Source of the DNA: Pleomorphomonas carboxyditropha
Lineage (GTDB): Bacteria; Pseudomonadota; Alphaproteobacteria; Rhizobiales; Pleomorphomonadaceae
NCBI RefSeq assembly: GCF_002770725.1
Contig: NZ_NQVN01000002.1
Coordinates: forward strand, 150,622-214,621
Length of the DNA stretch: 64,000 bases
Direction: 5' to 3'
In this document: positions 51,511 to 60,637 of the stretch, piece by piece
Layout of the letters: each line of letters starts with the position of its first letter
How positions within the stretch are numbered: position 1 is the first letter of the stretch
Translations under genes and position numbers: made by a program
The notes under the pieces: model-generated
What the model saw: the letters and a program-made list of their open reading frames with translations, nothing else
Database searches by the model: none
What the model was told of the DNA's origin: nothing

Positions 51511-52569
51511 ATGGCCGGCACCATCAATCCCGTCGCCTTTCTCGGGCGCACCCGCCGGCGCGGGCGGATCGACATCACCGACATCCTGTCCTGGCTCTGG
51601 CTGATCGGCGGCACCATCGCCGTGCTGGTCCCGGTGGTCTGGGCGGGTCTGTCGTCGATGAAGCCGGAGGCCGAGATCACCCGCTTCCCGCCGAGCCTGC
51701 TGCCGCGCACCACCCAGCAGGTCGTGGTGCCGGGCTACGACCGGCCGCTCGGCCTGTGGACCGTCACCATCGACGGCGAAAGCCGCGAGATGGCGATGGT
51801 CCGGCGCATCGGTATCAAGGCCCAGATGGTCGATCCGGAAAATCCGGCGGCGCCGGTCAGCGTCGATGCGCGCACCATCTCGCCGGTGCAGAAGCTGACG
51901 ATCGCCACCGAAAACTACAGCGACCCGCTCGAACGGTTCAACTTCCTGACCTACCTCAAGAACTCGGTGTTCGTCACCGTCGTCGCCACCATCCTGACGC
52001 TGATCGTCAACGCCATGGCCGCCTTCGCCCTGTCCAAGTACCGCTTCCGCGGCGACAAGGCGGTGTTCGTGCTGATCATCTCGACGCTGATGATCCCGCT
52101 CACCGTGGTGATGGTGCCGGCCTATATGGTGATCGTTGGGGTCGGCCTCGTCGACAATCTGTGGGGCGTCATCATTCCCACCGTGGCATCGCCGACCGGC
52201 GTGTTCCTGCTGCGCCAGTACATGCTGACCATCCCCGACGAGCTGATCGAGGCGGCCCGCGTCGACGCGGCCAGCGAGTTCCGCATCTTCTGGCGGATCG
52301 TCCTGCCGCTCACCGCCCCGGCGCTGGCGGTGCTGGCTATCTTCTCGGTGCTGTGGCGGTGGAACGACTTCCTCTGGCCGTTGATCGTTCTGAGCAGCCG
52401 CGAGAACTTCACGCTGCAGATCGGACTGAATGCCTTCCAGGGAGAGTTCTCGGTCCAGTGGCACTATATCCTGGCGATGACCTTCCTGAGCCTGCTGCCG
52501 GTGACCGTGGTGTTCCTGTTCCTGCAGAAGTACATCACCACCGGCATCGCCGGCACGGGCATGAAGTGA
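51511..52569 (+). CDS. Sugar ABC transporter permease (MalG/UgpE type)
   Basis: A 352-residue permease; EAA loop IEAARVDAASEFRIFWRIVLPLTAPA. Between the first two helices it carries an enlarged periplasmic loop of about 100 residues (about 55-150, PGYDRPLGLWTVTIDGESREMAMVRR onward), much longer than in MalG of maltose importers. The loop may contact the binding protein or a large oligosaccharide. ATG 51511 follows the previous stop by two bases. Confidence 0.92.
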   Translation: MAGTINPVAFLGRTRRRGRIDITDILSWLWLIGGTIAVLVPVVWAGLSSMKPEAEITRFPPSLLPRTTQQVVVPGYDRPLGLWTVTIDGESREMAMVRRIGIKAQMVDPENPAAPVSVDARTISPVQKLTIATENYSDPLERFNFLTYLKNSVFVTVVATILTLIVNAMAAFALSKYRFRGDKAVFVLIISTLMIPLTVVMVPAYMVIVGVGLVDNLWGVIIPTVASPTGVFLLRQYMLTIPDELIEAARVDAASEFRIFWRIVLPLTAPALAVLAIFSVLWRWNDFLWPLIVLSSRENFTLQIGLNAFQGEFSVQWHYILAMTFLSLLPVTVVFLFLQKYITTGIAGTGMK

Positions 52570-52590
52570 TCCGCGCTCCCGAACGGCGCC

Positions 52591-53643
52591 TCATCCGGCG
52601 CCGCGCGGCGGGGCGATGCTGCCTCGCCGCACCAGCCGGCAGCCGAGCTCCAGCCGGTAGGCCGGACGCAGCGGATCGTTGGCGATCACGCGCTGTTCGA
52701 GCAGCGACAGGGCTGCCTCGCCGAGCCGTCCGATCGGCAACTGGATGGTCGACAGCGGCGGCTGGGTGAATTCGCCCGGCATGATGCCGTCGAAGCCGAG
52801 CACGGAAATCTGCTCGGGCACCTTGATGCCGGCCTCTGCCAGCGCGGAAAGACAGCCGAGCGCAAGATTGTCGGCGGCGCAGAAGATGGCGGTCGCGCCG
52901 CCGAGCTGCGGATCCCTCCTCAGCGCCGCCACCATCGCCGCCTGGCCCTGGGCCGGCGTGTAGCCGGCCGCCTCGACGACGAGATCCTGCGGAAACGGCA
53001 GGCCGGCGGCGAGATAGGCGTCGGCATAACCGTCGAACCGGCGCCGGATGGTGGTGCGCCCCTTCCAGGTGAGGTGCATGATCCGGCGGTGGCCCAGCGA
53101 CAGCAGATGCTCGACGCCGAGCCGGGCGCCGAAGCGGTTCTCGCCGGTCACCGTGTCCACGGTCATCGACGGGTCCTCGCCGTTGATGATCACCACCGGC
53201 AGCGACAGGCTGGTCAGGCCGCGCACGAGCTCCGCCCGATCGTCGGCGAGGACCACGATGCCGTCGATCTTTTCCGCCAGCGCCGCCCTGCGCACCTCCG
53301 CCATGTCGATCCGGTCGACGCCGCTCACATGCGGCACCACCCGGATCGCCCGGCGCTCGCATTCCTGCTTGAACCCGTCGAGGATCGTCCAGCTCACCAG
53401 GTTGAGGGCGGTATTGCTCGCGGCGTTGCCGGCCATGGCCACCAGGATCGAGGTCAGCGACGTGATGGTCGCCTGCCGGCGCCGCTTTTCGAGGTAGCCG
53501 ACCTTCCGGGCGATCTCCAGCACCCGCTCCCTGACCTCGACGCTGAGGGGAGCCGTGCCGTTGAGCGCATGCGAAGCGGTGCTCAGGGCGACGCCGGCCT
53601 CCTTGGCGATCTCCTTCAGACCGACTTTTCCCCTTGCCGCCAT
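52591..53643 (-). CDS. LacI-family transcriptional regulator of the pectic oligosaccharide locus
   Basis: A 350-residue LacI/GalR regulator. ATG 53643 (GAGGA upstream) starts just before the helix-turn-helix LKEIAKEAGVALSTASHALNG; 32 more upstream codons are open but do not fit the family. Hinge region: ERVLEIARKVGYLEKRRRQ. The effector domain has NGEDPSMTVDTVTGENRFGARLGVEHLLSLGHRRI. It is convergent with the importer operon and is the best candidate to control it; the effector is probably a pectin-derived uronide. Confidence 0.9.
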   Translation of the reverse strand: MAARGKVGLKEIAKEAGVALSTASHALNGTAPLSVEVRERVLEIARKVGYLEKRRRQATITSLTSILVAMAGNAASNTALNLVSWTILDGFKQECERRAIRVVPHVSGVDRIDMAEVRRAALAEKIDGIVVLADDRAELVRGLTSLSLPVVIINGEDPSMTVDTVTGENRFGARLGVEHLLSLGHRRIMHLTWKGRTTIRRRFDGYADAYLAAGLPFPQDLVVEAAGYTPAQGQAAMVAALRRDPQLGGATAIFCAADNLALGCLSALAEAGIKVPEQISVLGFDGIMPGEFTQPPLSTIQLPIGRLGEAALSLLEQRVIANDPLRPAYRLELGCRLVRRGSIAPPRGAG

Positions 53644-53856
53644 GATCCTCGCCCAGATTTGTCGTGGCTGCCGCCCCCGTTCCGAACCGGTTTCGGAACA
53701 GGCGGGCACCGGTGCTTCCCTAAAAGGAAATTCGAACACGGTATTCCGGAGCCCCGGCCCGCGGGCCGGAATGACTCCGCCGCCATCCTATATCATTTTC
53801 GCCGTTGCTCCAGATTGCATCGGCGGCAACCCCCTTGCCCCGCGGCGGATATTCGA

Positions 53857-53875
53857 AAATTGGTCAGTCCAATTT
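53857..53875. promoter_or_regulatory. Perfect inverted repeat, candidate FCD-GntR operator
   Basis: AAATTGG-TCAGT-CCAATTT is a perfect 7-bp inverted repeat. ATTGGTnnnnCCAAT is close to the TTGGTnnnACCAA sites of FCD-class GntR regulators such as PdhR. It lies 114 bases before the GntR gene, between it and the divergent LacI gene (213 bases from the LacI start). Confidence 0.65.
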
Positions 53876-53988
53876 CAATGAATGGTTTGACAGATTTGAT
53901 GGCATAAATCATTATTGGCCTGACCGGATAGGGGAAATGATCGCGGCCGCCTCCGGCGCTTGCCGTGCCGATCGATGGAAAGTTGGCG

Positions 53989-54756
53989 ATGAACTCCGAC
54001 GCGAAAACGCAGAGACGGTATCGCGAGCTGGCCGAGCAGCTTCAGGGCGACATCGCGGCCGGCCGCTACGAGGTGGGCGAGCGCCTGCCTCCCGAGCGCG
54101 ATCTCGCCGAGGCATTTTCCGTAAGCCGGCCAACCATCCGCGAAGCGCTGATCATGCTGGAGATTTTGGGGCTGGTGCAGGTTCGCGTCGGCTCGGGCAT
54201 CCATGTCGTCTCCCGCACGCCGACGTTGTCGGCCCAGGGCGCCGGTCTGGCCGACGACGTCGGTCCGTTCGAATTGCTGCAGGCCCGCCAACTGATCGAA
54301 AGCGAAGTTGCCGCCTTCGCCGCCAACCGGACGACCAAGAGCGATATTGCCCGGATGCGCGAGGCGCTCGACATGGAACGCCGGGACGTGGCGGCGGGCG
54401 ATACCGACCACCGCAGCGACGAGATGTTCCACCTGCTGATCGCCGAGGCGACGCAGAACACCGTGCTTCACGAGACCGTTCGCAGCCTTTGGCAGCGGCG
54501 TCACCGCAGCGCCATGTGGCTGCAACTGCACCGCCGGATCGCCGAGCAGGAATATCGCCGGCAGTGGCTGGACGACCATCAGGCGGTTCTGGCGGCGCTG
54601 CGCGCGCGCAACCCCGAGGCGGCCTACGATGCCATGTGGTCGCATCTGCAGCGCGTCCGCGAGACGCTGCTGGCGATTTCCGACGTCGACGACCCGCATT
54701 TCGACGGCTTTCTGTTCACCTCGGCCACCATCAAGACGGCCGTTCCGGGCGGCTGA
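53989..54756 (+). CDS. GntR-family (FCD) regulator of hexuronate catabolism, UxuR/ExuR-like
   Basis: A 255-residue regulator. The winged helix-turn-helix is YRELAEQLQGDIAAGRYEVGERLPPERDLAEAFSVSRPTIREALIMLEILGLVQVRVGSGIHVV (residues about 10-75); the helical FCD domain has the metal-binding residues Asp and His in DHRSDEMFHLLIAEAT, DDHQAVLAAL and AAYDAMWSHL. ATG 53989 has GGAAAG upstream; GTG 53965 is possible. It stands 30 bases before uxuA in the same direction, so it likely senses a hexuronate intermediate and controls the uxuA operon. Confidence 0.9.
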   Translation: MNSDAKTQRRYRELAEQLQGDIAAGRYEVGERLPPERDLAEAFSVSRPTIREALIMLEILGLVQVRVGSGIHVVSRTPTLSAQGAGLADDVGPFELLQARQLIESEVAAFAANRTTKSDIARMREALDMERRDVAAGDTDHRSDEMFHLLIAEATQNTVLHETVRSLWQRRHRSAMWLQLHRRIAEQEYRRQWLDDHQAVLAALRARNPEAAYDAMWSHLQRVRETLLAISDVDDPHFDGFLFTSATIKTAVPGG

Positions 54757-54786
54757 CCGTTCCGCCGGCTTTCGAAAGGGCGATCC

Positions 54787-55839
54787 ATGAAGATGACCTT
54801 CCGCTGGTATGGCGACGACGATCCCGTCACGCTGGCCAAGATCCGCCAGATTCCCGGCATGACCGGCATCGTCAGCGCCATCTACGACGTGCCCGTGGGC
54901 GAGGTTTGGCCGGCCGGGCGCATCCGGGCGCTGAAACAGACGATCAACGCCGCCGGCCTTGCCTTCGAGGTGGTGGAAAGCGTGCCGGTGCACGAGGACA
55001 TCAAGCTCGGCAAGCCGGACCGCGACCGGCTGATCGCCAACTATTGCGCGACGCTCCGGAACCTCGGCGCCGAGGGCGTTAAGATGGTCTGCTACAACTT
55101 CATGCCGGTGTTCGACTGGACGCGCACCGACCTCGCCATGCCCTTGCCCGACGGCTCCAACGCCCTGTCCTTCGACGCCGCCGAGGCCGACGCCATCGAC
55201 GTCTCCAAGGGCATCAGCCTGCCGGGCTGGGACGCCAGCTACAAGCCCGAGGAACTGTCCGCGCTGCTCGACGACTACCGGAGCGTCGACGAGGAAAAGC
55301 TGTTCGATAACCTCGCCTATTTCCTGAAGGCGGTCATCCCGGCGGCCGAGGAGGCCGGCATCCGCATGGCCATCCATCCCGACGATCCGCCACGCCCGAT
55401 CTTCGGCCTGCCGCGCATCGTCAAGAACCGCGACGACCTCGACCGCATCCTGGCCGTCGTCGACAGCCCGGCCAATTCGCTCACCTTCTGCACCGGCTCG
55501 CTGGGCGCCGATCTCGGCAACGACCTCGTCGCCATGGTGCGCGAGTTCTCGGGCCGGGGGCGCATCGCCTTCGCCCATCTCAGGAACGTCAAGACCAGCG
55601 CCGCCGGCGACTTCCACGAGGTGGCGCACCTGTCCTCGGAAGGCTCGGTCGACCTCGGCGAGGTGGTGCGCGCCTATCACGACACCGGCTTTACCGGCTA
55701 TTACCGCCCCGACCACGGCCGCATGATCTGGGGCGAGACCGGCAAGCCCGGCTACGGCCTCTATGACCGGGCGCTGGGCGCCGTCTACATCAACGGCCTC
55801 TGGGAAGGCATCGCCAAGACCGTGGCCGCCAGGCAGTGA
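54787..55839 (+). CDS. uxuA: D-mannonate dehydratase
   Basis: A 350-residue UxuA, a TIM-barrel dehydratase converting D-mannonate to 2-keto-3-deoxy-D-gluconate. Recognisable segments are [79 protein letters not shown] and [13 protein letters not shown], which carry the Mn2+-binding His, Cys, His and Asp. It is coupled to the SDR gene by GTGA. Its substrate comes from glucuronate via fructuronate. Confidence 0.95.
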   Translation: MKMTFRWYGDDDPVTLAKIRQIPGMTGIVSAIYDVPVGEVWPAGRIRALKQTINAAGLAFEVVESVPVHEDIKLGKPDRDRLIANYCATLRNLGAEGVKMVCYNFMPVFDWTRTDLAMPLPDGSNALSFDAAEADAIDVSKGISLPGWDASYKPEELSALLDDYRSVDEEKLFDNLAYFLKAVIPAAEEAGIRMAIHPDDPPRPIFGLPRIVKNRDDLDRILAVVDSPANSLTFCTGSLGADLGNDLVAMVREFSGRGRIAFAHLRNVKTSAAGDFHEVAHLSSEGSVDLGEVVRAYHDTGFTGYYRPDHGRMIWGETGKPGYGLYDRALGAVYINGLWEGIAKTVAARQ

Positions 55840-56699
55840 GGGCAACCGTGGATATCCCGTTCAAGATAGATCTCGCCGGCAAGACCGTCGTCATCACCGG
55901 CGGCGCCGGCGTGCTCGGCACCTCATTCGCGGCGGCGCTCGGCGCCTGCGGCGCCCGCATCGCCGTGCTCGACCTCGATCGGCAGGCCGCCGACCGGGTG
56001 GTCGCCGGGCTCAGTGCGGACGGCGTCGAAGCGATTGCGGTGACGGCCAACGTGCTGGAGCGCGAGTCGCTGGCCGCGGCGGCCGACAGGGTCGCGGCCG
56101 CCTTCGGCCCTTGCGATCTGCTCGTCAACGGCGCCGGCGGCAACCACCCCAAGGGCACCACCACCAAGGAGGTGCTGGAGGCGGCCGACCTCGACGATCC
56201 GGCTTTGCTGACCTTCTTCGACCTCGATCCGGCGAGCGTCGGCTTCGTCTTCAACCTCAACTTCCTCGGCACGCTGCTGCCGACCCAGGCCTTCGCCCGG
56301 CAGATGATCGGCCGCCCCGGCTCGTCGATCGTCAACGTGTCGTCGATGAACGCCTTCCGGCCGCTGACCAAGATCCCGGCCTATTCGGGCGCCAAGGCGG
56401 CGGTCAGCAACTTCACCCAGTGGCTGGCGGTGCATTTTGCCGGGGTCGGCATCCGCGTCAACGCCATCGCGCCCGGCTTCTTCGTCACCAACCAGAACCG
56501 GGGCATGCTGATCGGGGCGGACGGCGAACTCACCGAGCGGGCGCGCAAGATCGTCGCCCATACGCCGATGGGCCGCTTCGGGGAGGCCGACGAGCTGATC
56601 GGCGCGCTGCTGTTCCTCGCCAGCGAGAAGGCGTCCGGCTTCGTCAACGGCGTCGTGCTGCCCGTCGATGGCGGGTTCTCCGCCTATTCCGGCGTGTGA
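55836..56699 (+). CDS. SDR-family D-mannonate oxidoreductase (fructuronate reductase, UxuB-like)
   Basis: A 287-residue short-chain dehydrogenase. The cofactor loop is [11 protein letters not shown], the NNAG-type segment reads [10 protein letters not shown], and the catalytic pair is in SSMNAF and YSGAKAA. Such an SDR directly after uxuA replaces the long-chain UxuB and reduces fructuronate to mannonate. GTG 55836 overlaps the uxuA stop; GTG 55848 ([10 protein letters not shown]) is a possible alternative. Confidence 0.88.
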   Translation: MRATVDIPFKIDLAGKTVVITGGAGVLGTSFAAALGACGARIAVLDLDRQAADRVVAGLSADGVEAIAVTANVLERESLAAAADRVAAAFGPCDLLVNGAGGNHPKGTTTKEVLEAADLDDPALLTFFDLDPASVGFVFNLNFLGTLLPTQAFARQMIGRPGSSIVNVSSMNAFRPLTKIPAYSGAKAAVSNFTQWLAVHFAGVGIRVNAIAPGFFVTNQNRGMLIGADGELTERARKIVAHTPMGRFGEADELIGALLFLASEKASGFVNGVVLPVDGGFSAYSGV

Positions 56700-56750
56700 G
56701 CCGCGCGAGGGACGTGGCGCTCCGGGACATCGGCGAGCGTAGAGTTCAAA

Positions 56751-58238
56751 TCACAGTGTGACGCCTGTCTTGAAGATGACGATTTCGCCGATGTCGTTGA
56801 TCTCGTTGCGGGTCGGCTTGCCGGAGGCGATGGCGAGGACGGCGTCGACGAAGCTGTCGCGCAGGCCCTCGACGGTGGTCTCGCCGATGGCGATCGGGCC
56901 GGCGTCGAAGTCGATCCAGTGCGGCTTGCGGCCGGCGAGGTCGCTGTTGGTGGCGATCTTCATGGTCGGCACCACGCCGCCGAGCGGCGTGCCGCGGCCG
57001 GTGGTGAACAGCACCATGTGGCAGCCGGCGGCGGCCAGCGCCGTCACCGCCACGCCGTCGTTGCCCGGCGCCGACAACAGGTTGAGGCCGGGCCTTTTGA
57101 TCCTGCCGGTGTAGCCGATCACGTCGCGCACCGTGGAAAGGCCGGCCTTCTGGGTGCAGCCGAGCGACTTCTCCTCCAGCGTCGAGATGCCGCCCGCCTT
57201 GTTGCCCGGCGACGGGTTCTCGTAGATCGGCTGGTTGTTGTCGACGTAGTAGCGCTTGAAGTCGTTGATCAGCGCCACCGTCTTGTCGAACACCTCGCGG
57301 CTTTCCGCCCGCGCCATCAGCAGTTGCTCGGCGCCGAACATCTCCGGCACCTCGGTGAGCACCGTGGTGCCGCCGATGCCGGTCAGCCAGTCGGAGAAGG
57401 CGCCGAGCAGCGGATTGGCGGTGATGCCGGAGAAGCCGTCCGAGCCGCCGCACTTGAGGCCGACCCTGAGGCGATCGGCACCGACCTCGACCCGCTTGTC
57501 GTTGGCCATCGTCCCGGCGAGCTCGCGGCAGATGGCGAGCGCCTCGGCCATCTCGTCGCCGGCCTCCTGGCTCAGCAGGAAGCGGACGCGGGATGGATCG
57601 GGCAGCTCCAGCCCCTCCCGGAAGTAGGCCTTGGTGTTGTTCTCGCAGCCGAGACCGAGCACCAGGACGCCGCCGGCATTGGGGTGGGCCACGTAGTTCT
57701 GCAGGATGCCGCGCGTGTTGGCGAGGTCGTCGCCGAGCTGCGAGCAGCCGTAGGGATGGCTGAGCACGCTGACCTTGGAGCCCTCGGGCAGCAGGCCCTC
57801 GCGCTCCACCGCCTTGGCGATGTTGCCGGCAAGGCCGTTGATGCAGCCGACCAGCGGCACGATGTAGAGGTCGTTGCGGATGCCGATGTCGCCGTTCGCC
57901 CGCTCGTAGGCCTGGATGGTCGGCGCCGGGCCGCCGTTCTGCGGCCGCACCGCGACGTTGCCGGCATAGCTGTAGTCGAGGATGTCGCCGAGCGCGGTCT
58001 TGAGATTGTGGACGTGGACATGCGCGCCCTTGGCAACCGCCTCGCGGGCGAGGCCGATCACCGCGCCGTACTTGATCACCTTGTCGCCTTCGGCGATGTC
58101 GCGCAGCGCGAACTTGTGCGCCTGCGGCACGTCGTCGCGCAGCGTCAACCCGAAGGCGGCGATGTCGGTGCCCTTGGCGAGCGGTTCGAGGGCGACGGCG
58201 ACGCTGTCGTCGGGATGGATCTTGAGAACGCGCGGCAT
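56751..58238 (-). CDS. uxaA: Altronate dehydratase (UxaA, two-domain form)
   Basis: A 495-residue fused altronate dehydratase: N-terminal SAF-like part (about 1-95, KVIKYGAVIGLAREAVAKGAHVHVHN) and C-terminal catalytic part with GCINGLAGNIAKA, PYGCSQLGDD, GLGCENN, GLKCGGSDGFSGITANP and PGNDGVAVTALAAAGC, whose Cys residues hold iron. It makes 2-keto-3-deoxygluconate from altronate. It is downstream of uxaB in one minus-strand operon, 17 bases apart, and ends near the SDR gene. Confidence 0.94.
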   Translation of the reverse strand: MPRVLKIHPDDSVAVALEPLAKGTDIAAFGLTLRDDVPQAHKFALRDIAEGDKVIKYGAVIGLAREAVAKGAHVHVHNLKTALGDILDYSYAGNVAVRPQNGGPAPTIQAYERANGDIGIRNDLYIVPLVGCINGLAGNIAKAVEREGLLPEGSKVSVLSHPYGCSQLGDDLANTRGILQNYVAHPNAGGVLVLGLGCENNTKAYFREGLELPDPSRVRFLLSQEAGDEMAEALAICRELAGTMANDKRVEVGADRLRVGLKCGGSDGFSGITANPLLGAFSDWLTGIGGTTVLTEVPEMFGAEQLLMARAESREVFDKTVALINDFKRYYVDNNQPIYENPSPGNKAGGISTLEEKSLGCTQKAGLSTVRDVIGYTGRIKRPGLNLLSAPGNDGVAVTALAAAGCHMVLFTTGRGTPLGGVVPTMKIATNSDLAGRKPHWIDFDAGPIAIGETTVEGLRDSFVDAVLAIASGKPTRNEINDIGEIVIFKTGVTL

Positions 58239-58255
58239 GGCGGCTTCTCCTGGTG

Positions 58256-59734
58256 TCAGATGGATCGGCGGGCGTCGATCAGCGCGCCCAGCCGGTCGAA
58301 GCTCATCGGCTCCCGGGTCAGCGCCGCGAAGTCGGCGACGACGGCCGCCCGCAAGGCCGGCGTATCGATCGACTGGCCCCAGAAGGCGGGCTCACCGAGA
58401 TAGGCCGAGACCATCGCTTCGCGGCCGGCAGGTGTGCCGTCGTCGAGCGCGCCGATCGCCTTGATCCTGTCGAGGATGTCGGCGGCGTCGCGCGGCGGAT
58501 AGGCCTCGGCGCCCTTGAAGCGGCCGAGATAGAAGACGAGCCAGGCGGCGAGCGCCAGCGTCAGCAGCGGCGCCGGCCTGCCGTGGCGCTCCATGTAGGC
58601 GGTGAGGCGGTCGAGATCGCGCGTCTGGTACTTGACGAGGCCGTTCAGCGAGATGTCGTACCAGAGGTGGCGGATATAGGGGTTGGCAAAGCGCCTCAAC
58701 ACCGCGTCGGCGAACGCCTGGAGCTCGTCCCTCGGCAATGTGAGGAAGGGGATGACCTCCTCGGCCAGCAGCCGGTCGAGGAACTTGGCCCCGACCTTGG
58801 TGGTCACCGCCTCGCCCACCGTCTCGATGCCGCAGATCAGGCCGAGGGCGCAGAGCGCGGTATGCGCGCCGTTGAGGATCGCCACCTTGCGCGCCTTGTA
58901 GGGCGTGGCGTCGGGGACGACGATGGTGTCCGGATCGTATGTGGCAAGCGGCAGGCGCAGCTCCGGCTGGCCGGGCTGCCGTTCGATGACGAAGAAGTGG
59001 AACAGCTCGGCAGTGGTCATGAAGCGGTCGCCGTAGCCGAGCTCCTGCTCGATCGCTGCCGCCTCGGCCTTCGGATAGCCCGGCACGATGCGGTCGACCA
59101 GCGTGTTGTAGAAGGCGTTGGCCTCCTTCACCCAGGCGATGAAGCCCGGCTCGAGGCCCCATTCCTCGGCGTGGCGCAGCACGATGCGCCGGAGTTCGTC
59201 GCCGTTGTGGTCGATCAGCTCGCAGGCGATCATCTGCCAGCCGGCTTCCGGCCTGCCGCCGAACGCCTGCCAGCGCTCGTGCAGCAGGCGCGTCATCTTG
59301 CCGGGGAAGGAGGCCGGCGGCGCGTCGGCGTACTGGACGGTCGGCACATAGGCGATGCCGGCGTCGGTGGTGTTGGAGATGACGACAGTGATCTCCGGAT
59401 CGCGGGCCAGCGCCAGCACCTCGTGCCAGTGCTGATGGGCGCCGATCTCGCGTCGCACCGCGCCGACGACCCGCGCCTCCGACACCTTGGCGCCGTCCTC
59501 GGCGACGCCGCGCGACAGCACGGTGTAGAGCCCGTCCTGCTCGTTGAGCCAGTGCGGGTTGCCCTGGGCGATCGGCCGGACGATCACGACGCCCCAGTCG
59601 AGGCCGCCGGCCTCGTTCATGCGGTCGATCTTCCAGTCGACGAAGGCGCGCAGGAAATTGCCCTCGCCAAACTGAAGAACGCGCATGGTCGGGCGCGTCC
59701 GACCTCCGAGCTGCGCCGCGCCGATCTCTATCAT
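58256..59734 (-). CDS. uxaB: Tagaturonate reductase (UxaB-like, mannitol dehydrogenase family)
   Basis: A 492-residue long-chain dehydrogenase. ATG 59734 has GGGGAG upstream; a longer frame to 59809 would run through the palindrome and is rejected. FGEGNFLRAFVDWKIDRMN is the NAD-binding start, ACELIDHNGDELRR and KEANAFYNTLVDRIVPG the family core, and KVAILNGAHTAL contains the catalytic Lys/Asn/His. It reduces tagaturonate (from galacturonate via UxaC) to altronate for UxaA. UxaC, KDG kinase and aldolase are not in this window. Confidence 0.93.
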   Translation of the reverse strand: MIEIGAAQLGGRTRPTMRVLQFGEGNFLRAFVDWKIDRMNEAGGLDWGVVIVRPIAQGNPHWLNEQDGLYTVLSRGVAEDGAKVSEARVVGAVRREIGAHQHWHEVLALARDPEITVVISNTTDAGIAYVPTVQYADAPPASFPGKMTRLLHERWQAFGGRPEAGWQMIACELIDHNGDELRRIVLRHAEEWGLEPGFIAWVKEANAFYNTLVDRIVPGYPKAEAAAIEQELGYGDRFMTTAELFHFFVIERQPGQPELRLPLATYDPDTIVVPDATPYKARKVAILNGAHTALCALGLICGIETVGEAVTTKVGAKFLDRLLAEEVIPFLTLPRDELQAFADAVLRRFANPYIRHLWYDISLNGLVKYQTRDLDRLTAYMERHGRPAPLLTLALAAWLVFYLGRFKGAEAYPPRDAADILDRIKAIGALDDGTPAGREAMVSAYLGEPAFWGQSIDTPALRAAVVADFAALTREPMSFDRLGALIDARRSI

Positions 59735-59767
59735 GTCAAGCTCCCCACCAAATCGGATCCGTTTGTG

Positions 59768-59785
59768 ATATATCACGTGATATAT
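59768..59785. promoter_or_regulatory. Perfect 18-bp palindrome before uxaB, candidate GntR operator
   Basis: ATATATCACGTGATATAT is fully self-complementary. It lies 34 bases before the uxaB start codon, over the expected promoter. A related site occurs at 60122-60139. The likely binder is a GntR regulator of the hexuronate genes, either the one at 53989 or the one at the right edge of the window. Confidence 0.7.
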
Positions 59786-60259
59786 AAGACGGCAATTCGC
59801 TTGCCGCAAGCAAGCCTACGCACAACCGCGGAGGGGCGATGACGGCGCACCGCCTTGGGGGAGGGCGGTTGGCGGGATACGCCACTCCCCAACCGGCGGC
59901 CCCCGATGGCGCAGTACCGATCCGGCCCGCATGTCGCTCGCCACGCCCGAGCGTTTTGGCGTCCTGCGGAGAAGCGGCGGCTCGCGCAAAAAACGAACGC
60001 GGCCGGCTGACGAGTCCGCCTCGCGCCGCCGATGCGGCGACCTTCGCGGGCGGCCGGCCATCGGTATTCGACCCAATGGCGTTCCAACTTTGAAACAATT
60101 GACGGCCTGCGTCCGCTAGTAATATATCACTGAATATATCAGAGCGTCGCCGCGGTCGAAGGGCCGGCTTTGGGGGCATGCGCAGTCGATATTGCGCATG
60201 GATGGAGAAGGACGCGCGACGGCGCCACGGTCTTGCTGGGGGAAAGCGTGCAGCGGTTG
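59786..60259. other. Intergenic region between uxaB and the hydratase remnant
   Basis: About 470 bases without a recognisable gene. The second ATATATCAC site at 60122-60139 is the only element I can name. Confidence 0.4.
60122..60139. promoter_or_regulatory. Second ATATATCAC-type site
   Basis: ATATATCACTGAATATAT shares the ATATATCAC half and an ATATAT end with the perfect palindrome at 59768-59785. It may be the operator of the transcript that once began with the hydratase gene and now reads into the TRAP genes. Confidence 0.5.
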
Positions 60260-60574
60260 TTGGATCATGAGGTTGACGAGATCGCTCGCGCCTTCGTGAC
60301 GGCGCGTCGCCGGGCACGCAATCTTGCCGCTTTTCCCTGCCGCCTGCCGGAGCGCCCCGACGGCGCCTGTCGCATCCGGAACCGCGCCATCGCGCTCGAT
60401 GGCCGCCGCGCTCGCCGCGCGCGGCCGCAATCTGTCGGCCGGCGACATCGTCCCGACCGGCATGACGACCGGCACCCACGCCGTGGTGCCGGGGTCCCCG
60501 GGGCGCGCACCGCCTTTGGGGAAACTGTCGGGGTGGACATCGCCGTTCGGGTGATCAGGCCCGAGCTGCCGTAA
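60260..60574 (+). pseudogene. Remnant of a 2-keto-4-pentenoate hydratase/fumarylacetoacetate hydrolase-family gene
   Basis: One frame from about 60270 reads DEIARAFVTARRRARNLAAF then PERPDGACRIRNRAIALDG, the N-terminal helix of 2-keto-4-pentenoate hydratase relatives. From about 60400 a second frame reads MAAALAARGRNLSAGDIVPT then GMTTGTHAVVPGS, which is the C-terminal 'LaarGr.L.aGDiv.tG..tg..pv.pGd' signature, and a third ends FGETVGVDIAVRVI. The middle ~130 residues with the metal site are missing. It is an internal deletion with frameshifts, so no enzyme is made. Confidence 0.65.
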
Positions 60575-60637
60575 CGCATTCGATCGGCTTGCCGGCTCTG
60601 CCGGCGGCCCGAGCCTTGTGAGGATGGGAGGACCGAA

